Part shown: in pieces, positions 25,063 to 32,916 of the stretch
Position numbering within the stretch: the first letter of the stretch is position 1
Layout of the letters: every line of letters begins with the position of its first letter
Source: RPRB01 sp035519675
GTDB taxonomy: Bacteria; Myxococcota; Myxococcia; Myxococcales; Myxococcaceae
DNA length: 64,000 nt
Reading direction: 5' to 3'
Assembly: GCA_035519675.1 (NCBI GenBank)
Contig: DATIWB010000100.1
Location: 94,218-158,217, forward strand
Made by a program: the position numbers and the translations under genes
The notes under the pieces: generated by a model
What the model was told of the DNA's origin: nothing
Seen by the model: the letters and a program-made list of their open reading frames with translations, nothing else
The model's database searches: none

Positions 25063-26117
25063 TGGAGCGCCGCTGGCTGTGGCTGCTCGCCGCCGCGCTC
25101 CTGGTCATCGCCGCGGCGTGGCTGGTGCGCATCCCCGAGTCCGCCGCTCCGATTGCCCGGCCCGAGGTGGAGATGCCTCGGCAGCTCCGGCCGGCGGAGC
25201 GGCAGCGGATGCTCTCCCGGCTCACGCCGGCGGTCACGGACGCGGGCCCGCGGCGAACCGAGGTGCGCGATCCGATGCTCGCGGCGCTCTCCGCGGGAGG
25301 CGCGGGGTCGGGGATGGTGCTGGAGGTCAACGCGCTCCGGAACTCGCCGCTGGGCGAGCTGCTGCTCCGCTGCCTCGCTGAGCGCGAGGGTCGGGGGAAC
25401 GCGCTCGAGGCGCTCCAGCGGATGGGCATCGACCCGCTCCGCGACATCGACCGGGTGGGCTTCACCGAGCACGGCATCGTGGTCTCGGGCGACTTCCGGC
25501 GGGCCAACTGGGAAGGGCTGCTCGGAAGCGCCACCGGGGAACCCTACGGCGACCGGGGGCAGATCACCGCGGTCGATCCCCGCGCCCAGGGGGGCAACAC
25601 GCTCGTCGCCACCCGCTGGGGCGACTCGCTGCTCCACCTCGGCGACTCGGAGGAGGATGGGCGCCGCGTCCTCGACGCGGTCGAGGGCCGTGGCCCCGCC
25701 CCGCAGCCCCTGCTCACGCCCGAGCAGACCTACGGCGAGCTCTACGGGGTCGTGTCCGGCCCCGACCTGGCCCGGACGCTCGGTGGCAACGAGCCCTGGG
25801 CCACGGCGCTGCTGGAGGCAGCCTCGCGGGTCGAGGTGCACCTCGACGCCCGGCGCGACGTGGCGCTGGTGGCGGACGTGTCCGGGGAGGATGGGCGCAA
25901 GCTGGAGGACCTGGGCAAGACGCTCGGCGGTGCCCTGGCCATGGCCCGGGTGCAGGCCCGCGCGGGGGGCGACGACGAGGCGGCGGAGCTGCTGAGCTTC
26001 GCCCGCGTCTCACCGGCGCAGGGCAAGGCCCTGTCCCTCGAGGTGGCGCTTCCGCTCGAGGTGGTGGCGAAGCGGCTGGCCTTCTGCCGCGGGGGCTCGG
26101 ACGCGGGAGGACCCTGA
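25062..26117 (+). CDS. Membrane-anchored protein coupled to the ABC transporter, unknown function
   Basis: A 351-residue protein with an N-terminal anchor or signal helix (MERRWLWLLAAALLVIAAAW) and a periplasmic domain with no family I recognise. Features include a repeated DAGPRR linker, GMVLEVNALRNSPLGELLL, MGIDPLRDIDRVGF and VVSGDF, suggesting one or two alpha/beta domains. The coupling to an ATPase and permease suggests it is the transporter's periplasmic partner. That is inference. Confidence 0.6.
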   Translation: MERRWLWLLAAALLVIAAAWLVRIPESAAPIARPEVEMPRQLRPAERQRMLSRLTPAVTDAGPRRTEVRDPMLAALSAGGAGSGMVLEVNALRNSPLGELLLRCLAEREGRGNALEALQRMGIDPLRDIDRVGFTEHGIVVSGDFRRANWEGLLGSATGEPYGDRGQITAVDPRAQGGNTLVATRWGDSLLHLGDSEEDGRRVLDAVEGRGPAPQPLLTPEQTYGELYGVVSGPDLARTLGGNEPWATALLEAASRVEVHLDARRDVALVADVSGEDGRKLEDLGKTLGGALAMARVQARAGGDDEAAELLSFARVSPAQGKALSLEVALPLEVVAKRLAFCRGGSDAGGP

Positions 26118-26242
26118 GCGCCTACCCACCTGCCGAGGTGCCGGTCGAAGAAGCGCGCGACCTCGTCGTGGTACTCCCGCGTCTCGGGCGCATCGGGCAC
26201 CGCGAGCCACGCCCCGCGGAGAGACCACCGGAACGTCCTCAT
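26118..26242 (-). pseudogene. Possible remnant of an alpha/beta hydrolase C-terminus
   Basis: On the minus strand, 26242-26118 encodes a stretch ending ETREYHDEVARFFDRHL, which resembles the C-terminal helix of dienelactone-hydrolase or prolyl-oligopeptidase-like enzymes. No catalytic motif lies upstream, there is no stop after it, and the frame runs on into the antisense of the neighbouring gene. It sits in the 237-base gap at 26118-26354, which otherwise shows nothing. It may be a decayed gene or a chance match. Confidence 0.3.
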
Positions 26243-26354
26243 CGCTCCCCTCCACCGGCGGGACGTCTGCGCTCGCGGAGGTGACCTCCTCCCGGCCGCC
26301 GCCGCCCGGTGACCAGCGCGTCGGTGGCAGCGGAGGGTCCCCCGGGGAGGGTGG

Positions 26355-26870
26355 TCAGCTCTCGCTCTCGCCGGCGAGGTAGCTCAGGATGACCTCGTCG
26401 AGGCTCTTCTCGCTGATGAGGTCCTCGCCGAAGAGCGTCTGGGCGCCCGTCTCGTTCATCTGCGGCGGGGTGCTCAGCGCCCGCGCCGCCTCCACCTCGG
26501 GCGGCAAGGTCGAGCGAGGCGCCGCGGGCTTGGCGCTTCCCTTCCCCGCGGCGGCCGGCGCGAGCTGCCCCGGCTGGTAAGAGCGCGCTGCCCCGTCGAC
26601 GTTGTCGTACACCCCGCTCACCACGTTGCGGAGCATCTGCTTGTGCTGGTCCTCCATCAGCTGGCGCACCAGCTCCTGGAGGTTCTCGGCCTCGAGCAGC
26701 TCGGCGTACGACGTCTTCTTGCTGGCGAGGATGTTCCCGCCGACGAACAGGTGGGTGATGATGTTGGGGTTGTTCACCCCCGAGTCCTCCGTCTGAACGT
26801 GGAAGACCCGGCCGGCGTGGGTGATGTTGTGGTTGAAGCCCGAGACAGCCCGATCGAAGGGTTTCACCAT
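26355..26870 (-). CDS. Conserved myxobacterial-type hypothetical protein
   Basis: A 171-residue soluble protein. The N-terminal half holds a compact domain (VFHVQTEDSG, NIITHLFVGGNILASKKTSY, LVRQLMEDQHKQML) that I associate with small conserved proteins of Deltaproteobacteria/Myxococcota. The rest is a disordered Ala/Pro linker and an acidic C-terminal helix (LISEKSLDEVILSYL). The domain is probably a small beta-sheet plus helix fold that could bind a partner; no function is known. I chose the ATG at 26868-26870 because the conserved region begins there; an open extension upstream overlaps the mobA-like gene. Confidence 0.65.
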   Translation of the reverse strand: MVKPFDRAVSGFNHNITHAGRVFHVQTEDSGVNNPNIITHLFVGGNILASKKTSYAELLEAENLQELVRQLMEDQHKQMLRNVVSGVYDNVDGAARSYQPGQLAPAAAGKGSAKPAAPRSTLPPEVEAARALSTPPQMNETGAQTLFGEDLISEKSLDEVILSYLAGESES

Positions 26871-26944
26871 CGCCACAGGGAGCTCCTCGACGGTAGCAGC
26901 GGCGCCTCGCGCGGCGCAAGGAAACCGCCCGGAGTGACCGGCAC

Positions 26945-28069
26945 TTACGCTTCTGGATCTGGTGGGGCGTCCACCCACGTGGCCACGTCCAACGGCAGGT
27001 TCAGGCTGATCACCGCGCGGGTGTCTCCGGTGGCCTCGCGGAGCACCGACTCCGGCAGGGTGCGCCCACGGAGCCCGCTCCACAGTGCGCGGAAGGACGC
27101 ACCCCCGCCGGCGAGCGCCGCGGCCCAGCGCGGGGCGAGCGCGCTGCGGTACAGCGCCGCCAGCGGTTCGAGCCGCCCGGAGACGGTGTAGGCCACCGCG
27201 TCCACCGCGTCGGTGCGCGCCTCGAGCAGCGGGAGCACCGCGCGCCCATCCAGGAACGGCATGTCCCCGGCGACCGCCAGCACCCAGGGGGCGCGGGCCT
27301 GCTCCATCGCCGCCTGGACTCCTCCCGGCGCGCCCCGTCCCTCCACCACGTCCTCCACCCTCCGGAGCCCGGTGTCCGGAAGCCGCGGATCGGCGGACAC
27401 CAGCAGCACCTCGTCGGCCAGGGTTCGCAGTCCCAGAAGCCGCTCCAGCACCGTGCGTCCTTGCACCCGGAGCAGCGGCTTGCACGCCCCGGAGAGCCGG
27501 GTGGCGCTGCCACCGGCGACGATGGCCAGGCTCACCGCGAACGACAGCGGACGCACGAGGACGTCGTCGGTCTGGGTGTCGCGGCCAAACTGGAAGGCCT
27601 GGGTCCCCACCCGGCGGAACCCGTGCTTGGCGTAGAAGGCCAGGGCGCGGGTGTTGTGCTCCCAGACCGCGAGCCACACCGCCTCGGCACCGAGCGCCCG
27701 CGCCCGGGCGAGCGCGGCCATCATCAGCATCGGCGCCGCGTCGCCGCCCTGCAGGCGCGGCTCCACGTAGAAGCGGCGAATCTCCACCTCGGACCGCGGC
27801 TCGACTGGCGCGAGCTCCGAGCGTCGCGGAGCCGAGGTGCCCTCGACGAGCAGCGCCCAGCCGACCGGCTCGGTCTGGTGTTCGAGCACCAGCAGGTGGA
27901 ATCCGGCCGTCGAGAGCACCTGCCTCAGCGCGGCCTCGGTGAAGTGCTCGGCGAGGTAGGCCCGCATGTCCTCGGGCGTGCTGCCACCGGCGAAGGCCTG
28001 CTGGAAGAGCCGGCCGCCGAGGTCGGCCAGCATCGCGGCATCGGCCGGCTGTCCGGAGCGGACGTCCAG
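26945..28069 (-). CDS. Fusion of GNAT acetyltransferase and MobA-like nucleotidyltransferase
   Basis: A 374-residue two-domain protein. Residues 1-175 are a GNAT domain: LDVRSGQPADAAML at the start, EIRRFYVEPRLQGGDAAPML (acetyl-CoA loop) and ALAFYAKHGFRRVG. Residues 178-374 are a MobA-like guanylyl/cytidylyl transferase: IVAGGSATRLSGACKPLL, then VEGRGAPGGV and VAGDMPFLDG. MobA attaches GMP to molybdopterin. fdhD lies close by on the other strand, which supports a molybdoenzyme role. The best start is a CTG at 28067-28069, six bases after GGAGG, because the first conserved GNAT strand lies before the nearest ATG (28033). The upstream DUF4920 gene ends three bases before. Confidence 0.75.
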   Translation of the reverse strand: MDVRSGQPADAAMLADLGGRLFQQAFAGGSTPEDMRAYLAEHFTEAALRQVLSTAGFHLLVLEHQTEPVGWALLVEGTSAPRRSELAPVEPRSEVEIRRFYVEPRLQGGDAAPMLMMAALARARALGAEAVWLAVWEHNTRALAFYAKHGFRRVGTQAFQFGRDTQTDDVLVRPLSFAVSLAIVAGGSATRLSGACKPLLRVQGRTVLERLLGLRTLADEVLLVSADPRLPDTGLRRVEDVVEGRGAPGGVQAAMEQARAPWVLAVAGDMPFLDGRAVLPLLEARTDAVDAVAYTVSGRLEPLAALYRSALAPRWAAALAGGGASFRALWSGLRGRTLPESVLREATGDTRAVISLNLPLDVATWVDAPPDPEA

Positions 28070-28072
28070 CGA

Positions 28073-28591
28073 CTACCTCCGCAGCTCGACGCCCGAGGCG
28101 ATGAGCCGGACCTCGCGCTGCGCCCCGGCGGGCATCGACCCGCCCTCGGCGCGCAGATGCTCGGCCTGCGCCGGCGAGAGCTGGGCGACCTCGAGCGTGC
28201 CCTGCACCCGGGCCTTGCTCCCCGCAGAGTCGGTGGGGACGAAGAAGCCGTAGTCCTTGAAGGTCACCCGGACCCCCGGCCCCCCCTCTGCGGGGGCGAG
28301 CTCCATCCAGCACCCCATCTGGCTGCACGCCCGGCGAACCACGCCTTCGACCAGGACCTTGCGCCCGTCCTCGGGCTTGCTGAGGACCGACGACAGCGGC
28401 AGCGGCGCCTGGTCCTTCGGGAGCGGCTCTCCGCGAACCAGCACCGCGCCCGGCGTCACGGTGGGGGCCCCGGACGCGCGGGCGGCCTGGGCGTGGGCCT
28501 CGTCGCAGGCGCCCTTCTGGTCGTGGGCCGCCGCGGCGAACGAAACACTGAGCAGGATGGCGAGTCCAAATCGGTACATGGGCGACAGCAT
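28073..28591 (-). CDS. Secreted DUF4920-family protein
   Basis: A 172-residue protein with a signal peptide (YRFGLAILLSVSFAAAAH) and a C-terminal DUF4920 domain (LSSVLSKPEDGRKVLVEGVV, RRACSQMGCWMELAP, VRVTFKDYGFFVPTDSAG). The CSQMGCW motif and beta-rich OB-like fold are typical of the family, which is found in periplasmic proteins, sometimes near metal or redox genes. The function is unknown. The start is ATG at 28589-28591 after GGAGGG; an ATG four codons later at 28579 is also possible. Its stop TAG overlaps the ribosome site used by the GNAT-MobA gene. Confidence 0.8.
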   Translation of the reverse strand: MLSPMYRFGLAILLSVSFAAAAHDQKGACDEAHAQAARASGAPTVTPGAVLVRGEPLPKDQAPLPLSSVLSKPEDGRKVLVEGVVRRACSQMGCWMELAPAEGGPGVRVTFKDYGFFVPTDSAGSKARVQGTLEVAQLSPAQAEHLRAEGGSMPAGAQREVRLIASGVELRR

Positions 28592-28685
28592 GCCAGGCAG
28601 TCCCTCCAGGGTTCCAGACACCCACCCGACCGGTGCGTTGCGCCGCTGGCCACGCGTCCACAACTTGCATGGAAGGAGGGCAGAG

Positions 28686-29177
28686 ATGGTCGCGGGTCGA
28701 CAGCTGGCGCGGAAGTTTGCCCTGTACGGGTGCGCTGGCTGGGTGCTCGAGGTGCTCTTCACCGGGACCAAGGCCGCGCTTTCACGGGACAAGAAGCTCC
28801 CCGCCCGGACCTACCTCTGGATGCATCCCATCTACGGGGCCGGGGCGCTCGCGCTCGAGACTGTGCACCGAAAGCTCGAGAATCGGTCCCGTCTGACCCG
28901 GGCGGCCGCGTCCCTCGGGGTCATCTACGCCACCGAGTACGCCACCGGCGCCGCGCTGCGCCGTGTCCTCGGTGACTGTCCATGGCGCTACCGCGAGGGC
29001 ATGCACCTGCACGGGCTGGTGCGGCTGGACTACGCCCCGTTCTGGCTCGCCGCCGCGCTGGGCTTCGAATGGGTCCGCGACGCGCTGCACGTGCCGGTGG
29101 CTCGCCCCGCCGGCCCGGGGGTAGCGTGCCCGAGGTGCGGAACCGAGGAATCGTCGAACGACCGTATCGCCGCGTGA
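28686..29177 (+). CDS. Putative CmpB-type (PF06541-like) membrane protein
   Basis: A 163-residue membrane protein with about three helices. The motifs LYGCAGWVLEVLFTGTK, then MHPIYGAGAL and ATEYATGAALRRVLG followed by LDYAPFWLAAALGF match the family annotated as a putative ABC-transporter permease (CmpB, type IV). The transport role of that family is not established. A C-terminal tail has CPRCG, a half zinc-ribbon. GGAAGGAGGG precedes the ATG. Its last 52 bases overlap the start of fdhD in another frame, an unusually long overlap. Confidence 0.7.
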   Translation: MVAGRQLARKFALYGCAGWVLEVLFTGTKAALSRDKKLPARTYLWMHPIYGAGALALETVHRKLENRSRLTRAAASLGVIYATEYATGAALRRVLGDCPWRYREGMHLHGLVRLDYAPFWLAAALGFEWVRDALHVPVARPAGPGVACPRCGTEESSNDRIAA

Positions 29178-30031
29178 CGGCTGGCGCGGTCGCGCCGGCC
29201 CGACAGGACGTGGTGGCGGTGGAGGAGCCGCTGGAGATTCGAGTCGCCGGCGACACCGTGGCCATCACCATGCGCACGCCCGGAGCGGACCACGCGCTCG
29301 CCGCCGGCTTCCTCCTGGCCGAGGGCATCATCCGCTCGGTCGACGACCTGGGGACGCTCAGCCATTGTGGTCGCACCGACCAGGAGGGGTACGGGAACGC
29401 GCTCGACGTGCTTCCCGCCCCGGGCGTCCATCTCTCGTGGGAGCGGGTGACGGCCAGCCGGCGGGGCACGCTCACCTCCGCAGCCTGCGGCGTCTGCGGC
29501 CGCGAGCAGATCGACGACCTCCTGGCGCGCATCGAGCCGCTCGGCGAGGCGCCGCCGGTGGACGCCGCGCTGGTGGCCTCGGCCCCGGACCGGCTCCGCG
29601 CCGCGCAGCAGGCGTTCGAGCGGACCGGGGGCACCCACGCGGCGATGGTGCTCGCCGCCGACGGCACCGTGCTGGCGGTGCACGAGGACGTGGGACGTCA
29701 CAACGCGGTGGACAAGGTGGTCGGGGCGCTGGTGCTCGCCGGTGCCATCGGCCCCTGCCGCACCCCTTCGCCGGGCCCGAGGCCGGCCCTGCTGGTGGTC
29801 AGTGGTCGGAGCAGCTTCGAGATGGTGCAGAAGGCGGCCATGGCCCACATCCCCGTCCTGGCGTCGGTGGGGGCGGCCAGCAGTCTGGCAGTGGACCTCG
29901 CCGAACGCGCCGGCGTTGCCCTGGCCACATTCGTCCGGGGCGGAAGCTTCAACCTGTACACACATGGCCAGCGAATCCGCGGGACCGCATCGACCGTAGA
30001 GGAACAGACCGGCGGCGGGGCCCTCCTGTAG
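29126..30031 (+). CDS. fdhD: Formate dehydrogenase accessory sulfurtransferase FdhD
   Basis: A 301-residue protein that transfers sulfur from a cysteine desulfurase to the molybdenum cofactor of formate dehydrogenase. Landmarks are AVEEPLEIRV, HALAAGFLLAEGII, the sulfur-relay pair Cys121-x2-Cys124 in TSAACGVCG, GGTHAAMV, HEDVGRHNAVDKVVG, SGRSSFEMVQKA and GGSFNLYTHG. The GTG at 29126-29128 was chosen because the conserved VERPYRRVT lies just after it, so the overlap with the CmpB-like gene is real. No formate dehydrogenase gene lies in this window. Confidence 0.93.
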   Translation: MPEVRNRGIVERPYRRVTAGAVAPARQDVVAVEEPLEIRVAGDTVAITMRTPGADHALAAGFLLAEGIIRSVDDLGTLSHCGRTDQEGYGNALDVLPAPGVHLSWERVTASRRGTLTSAACGVCGREQIDDLLARIEPLGEAPPVDAALVASAPDRLRAAQQAFERTGGTHAAMVLAADGTVLAVHEDVGRHNAVDKVVGALVLAGAIGPCRTPSPGPRPALLVVSGRSSFEMVQKAAMAHIPVLASVGAASSLAVDLAERAGVALATFVRGGSFNLYTHGQRIRGTASTVEEQTGGGALL

Positions 30032-30080
30032 GCTTCAGGACATCCGGGCGTCTCGTCCTGCCAAGGCGAGAGGAGTCCTG

Positions 30081-30848
30081 ATGGCGAAAGGCGAGCAGCC
30101 CCCCAGCAAAGCCCTCCGCCGGCTCGACTGGACGAGCCTGCTCTCCTACGCCGCCCTGGCCTGCTGGCTCGCCGCTCGTCTCGCCCCCCACGTTCCGGAG
30201 CGGCCCTGGGTGGTCCTCACCGCGGCGCTCCTCGGGTACCTGGCCGCGGACCTGGTCTCGGGGATGGTCCACTGGGCCGCGGACACCTGGGGGGCGCCGG
30301 ACCTGCCGGTCATCGGCCCGGCGGTGCTGCGGCCCTTCCGGGAGCACCACCGGGACCCGCTGGCCATCACCCGCCACGACTTCGTCGAGACCAACGGCAA
30401 CAACTGTCTCATCAGCCTCCCGGTCCTGGCTCTGGCGATCTGGCTCGCCCCGGGAGCGGACGGAGCGGGCAGCATCTTCCTTCCCTCGTTCCTCGGGGCG
30501 CTGGTGGTCTGGGTGCTCCTCACCAACCAGTTCCACAAGTGGGCGCACCTGCCGGCGCCGCCGCCGCTCATCGCCGCGCTCCAGCGCTGGCACGTCATCC
30601 TTCCGCCGGCGCACCACCAGCTGCACCACACCCGGCCGTTCACCTCGCACTACTGCATCACCACCGGCTGGTTGAACTGGCCGCTCGGCTGGGCGCGGGC
30701 GTTCCCGCTGCTCGAGTGGTGCATCACCGCCTGCACCGGGGCGCTCCCCCGCCGCGACGACCTGGGGACCGCGGCCGCGACCCAGGTGATGGCGGAGACG
30801 ATGCCCCTGCCAGCGCCGGCCCCGGTCGACTCCCAGGTGACGCGCTGA
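30081..30848 (+). CDS. carF: Plasmanylethanolamine desaturase, CarF/TMEM189 family
   Basis: A 255-residue membrane enzyme that introduces the vinyl-ether double bond of plasmalogens. Histidine motifs of the family are present: SGMVHWAADTWG, REHHRDPLAITRHDFVETN, NQFHKWAHLP and PAHHQLHHTRPFTSHYC, with three or four helices (residues 30-60 and 115-145). In Myxococcus CarF is needed for plasmalogens and for the singlet-oxygen signal that turns on carotenoids. No car regulatory genes are adjacent. GAGAGGAG precedes the ATG. CarF is rare outside myxobacteria, which supports the assignment of the organism. Confidence 0.9.
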   Translation: MAKGEQPPSKALRRLDWTSLLSYAALACWLAARLAPHVPERPWVVLTAALLGYLAADLVSGMVHWAADTWGAPDLPVIGPAVLRPFREHHRDPLAITRHDFVETNGNNCLISLPVLALAIWLAPGADGAGSIFLPSFLGALVVWVLLTNQFHKWAHLPAPPPLIAALQRWHVILPPAHHQLHHTRPFTSHYCITTGWLNWPLGWARAFPLLEWCITACTGALPRRDDLGTAAATQVMAETMPLPAPAPVDSQVTR

Positions 30849-30849
30849 C

Positions 30850-31665
30850 CTAGCCGGCCTCGATGTCCACGTGCTCGGCGCGCTCCACCCGCTCGCCCAG
30901 GAAACGGAGGCTCAGCTCGGGGATACGGTCCGGGGTGTCGGTGACGAAGACCCGGAGCTCGCCCGGGCCCCCGGGCGCCCGGGCGGCGACGCCGCGGGAC
31001 AGCAGCACCTCCACCTCGTCGGCGGTGGCCTCCGCCGAGTCGACGAGGATGACCTCCGCTCCCAGCTCCTCGGCCAGCACGCCCCGGAGCAGCGGGTAGT
31101 GGGTGCAGCCGAGCACCAGCGTGTCGATGCCGGCCTGCCGCATCGGCGCGAGGTAGGCGCGGGCGACCAGCCGCGGAACGTCGCCCTCGACCCACCCTTC
31201 CTCGGCCAGAGGGACGAACAGGGGACAGGCCTGGACCTGGATGCGGAGGCTCGCACGCTCGGCGGCGAGCGCGCGCTGGTACGCGCCGGAGGCGATGGTG
31301 CCCGGCGTTCCCACCACCCCCACCTTGCCTCCTGGACTCACCCGGGCCGCGGCGCGCGCCCCGGGCTCGATGACGCCCACCACCGGGATGTCCAGGGCGG
31401 CCCGGAGCGCCGGCAGCGCGACCGACGAGGCGGTGTTGCATGCCACCACCAGCAGCTTCACGTCCTGCGCGGTGAGGAACGCCGCGTTCCGGAGCGAGTA
31501 GCGGGTCACCACCTCGGCGGACTTGGTACCGTAGGGGACGCGGGCGGTGTCGCCCAGGTACACCATGGACTCGTCCGGGAAGCGCGCCCGGAGCGCGCGC
31601 AGGACGGTGAGCCCTCCCACCCCGGAGTCGAAGACGCCGATCGGCCGCGGATCCGTGAGCCCCAT
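30850..31665 (-). CDS. murI: Glutamate racemase
   Basis: A 271-residue cytoplasmic enzyme that makes D-glutamate for peptidoglycan. Motifs: GVFDSGVGGLTVLRAL, YLGDTARVPYG, the first catalytic cysteine in VACNTAS, GVIEPGA, and the second in LGCTHYPLL. The C-terminal tail after ADEVEVLL adds about 40 residues with a beta strand (LRVFVTDTPD), common in this group. Its stop is one base from that of carF, which it faces. It lies 47 bases downstream of a lipoprotein gene on the same strand. Confidence 0.95.
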   Translation of the reverse strand: MGLTDPRPIGVFDSGVGGLTVLRALRARFPDESMVYLGDTARVPYGTKSAEVVTRYSLRNAAFLTAQDVKLLVVACNTASSVALPALRAALDIPVVGVIEPGARAAARVSPGGKVGVVGTPGTIASGAYQRALAAERASLRIQVQACPLFVPLAEEGWVEGDVPRLVARAYLAPMRQAGIDTLVLGCTHYPLLRGVLAEELGAEVILVDSAEATADEVEVLLSRGVAARAPGGPGELRVFVTDTPDRIPELSLRFLGERVERAEHVDIEAG

Positions 31666-31712
31666 GCGGGGCTGGGGCCTACCACGAACCGTGCCAGCAG
31701 CTCACTCCTGGC

Positions 31713-32744
31713 TCAGGGGAAGAGCGGGACGAAGACCTGCGTCTGGAGGTCCTGGAGTGCGTAGAACCTGCCGGCAGTGACGGTGACCGTCTGGGGCACG
31801 CTCTGGTCGTCCTGGAAGTAGCGGAGCGTCCCCAGCGCATCGTAGCCCGCGACGAACGGCAACCAGGTCCCCACCGGCGCGTTGTCCAGCAGCGCGCCCG
31901 AGGCGCAGGTGAAGCCGGAGAACTGGATCCCGGCTTGGGGATTGCCAGGATCGGCGGGGTCAGCGAGGAACACCTCGACGGTCGCGATTCCGGTGGAGGC
32001 GCAGGTGAGCGGCTGGTTGGGGTTGGCCTGGTAGGAGGCGAGGTCCGCATACGCCGCCCAGCTCATCGCCAGGCCGCCGACCTGCCAGCGTAGGGTCAGG
32101 GACTGGGCGCTGGCCTGACCGGTCACGAAGTTCACGCTGACCGGGTCGGTCCTGGCGAAGGGCAAGCTCACCCCGTCATTCCCGTTGAACGCCACCAGCT
32201 GGAGCACGTGAGGCCCGGGGGCGAGATACGGAGTGATGACCTGGCTCGCCCCGAGCCCGTCGCCGCAGTTGTAGGCCAGACCGGTGTCGACGTCGTCGAC
32301 CAGGATGCCCACGTAGTCGATGCGCTGACCGGGGCCGCACTGCGGTGCCTGCCCGGTGGAGGGCGCGAAGCTCCACGAGAGGTACGCCACCGCGTTCTGG
32401 CCGGAGAGCGGCTGGAGGTCGACCCGCACGCTCACGTCGCCCTCGACCCGGACGGAGTTGCTGCCCTGCCAGGTCGGCACCTGGGAGGCGTCCAGCCCCT
32501 GGACGGTGACGTTGTACGTTCCCGGGTAGAAGTTGGTGAAGGTCGCCAGACCGCTCCGGCAGTCGAAGGTGTCCTGGTCGAGCGGCTCGCCGGCGATGGC
32601 GATCCGCACCTGCTCCACCCCGGCGCCGGAGCAGCTGCCCCCGCCGAAGGTCCAGGAAACGGTGATGGCCCCGCTCCGCCCGGTGTCACACGCCGTCAGT
32701 CCGCCCAGCAGAGCCAGTGACAGGGTGAGCCCACGGATGCGCAT
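31713..32744 (-). CDS. Predicted lipoprotein with repeated beta-sandwich domains, unknown function
   Basis: A 343-residue lipoprotein: signal MRIRGLTLSLALLGGLTACD, with the modified cysteine at 19 followed by Asp. The mature part is rich in beta strands and contains three related units beginning ITVSWTFGGGSC, AYLSWSFAP and LTLRWQVGG, each with a later paired Cys region (FDCRSG, YNCGDG, FTCASG). This suggests three tandem Ig- or carbohydrate-binding-like domains with disulphides. That reading is inference; no family is recognised. Confidence 0.65.
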   Translation of the reverse strand: MRIRGLTLSLALLGGLTACDTGRSGAITVSWTFGGGSCSGAGVEQVRIAIAGEPLDQDTFDCRSGLATFTNFYPGTYNVTVQGLDASQVPTWQGSNSVRVEGDVSVRVDLQPLSGQNAVAYLSWSFAPSTGQAPQCGPGQRIDYVGILVDDVDTGLAYNCGDGLGASQVITPYLAPGPHVLQLVAFNGNDGVSLPFARTDPVSVNFVTGQASAQSLTLRWQVGGLAMSWAAYADLASYQANPNQPLTCASTGIATVEVFLADPADPGNPQAGIQFSGFTCASGALLDNAPVGTWLPFVAGYDALGTLRYFQDDQSVPQTVTVTAGRFYALQDLQTQVFVPLFP

Positions 32745-32869
32745 GTCGGACGTCCTCCGGTGAAGAACGGGCGGCCCTTCGACCTTCTGCCCCTCGCTCC
32801 CGGACGGCGCTCCGGGCGGCGGTATTCACCTGGAAAGTGGGCCCGGGATTGCGCCGGGCTCGCCGAGCG

Positions 32870-32899
32870 TTGACGGCAGTCGGACCTGCCTGCTACCGG
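32870..32899 (+). promoter_or_regulatory. Predicted promoter of the tol operon
   Basis: TTGACG (32870-32875) and TACCGG (32894-32899) are 18 bases apart. The predicted start near 32906 leaves about 11 bases before the tolQ ATG, which has no ribosome site, so the mRNA would be nearly leaderless. The element nearly matches that before the TPR gene (TTGACGG and GCTACCG in both). The rest of the 172-base divergent gap shows nothing else clear. Confidence 0.45.
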
Positions 32900-32916
32900 T
32901 TCCCGTCGACCCCCCT

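Noticed and set aside
32893..32898. CTACCG as the tolQ -10 box with a 17-base spacer
   Set aside because: The 18-base reading (TACCGG) agrees better with the other promoters in the window and keeps TA at the first two positions.
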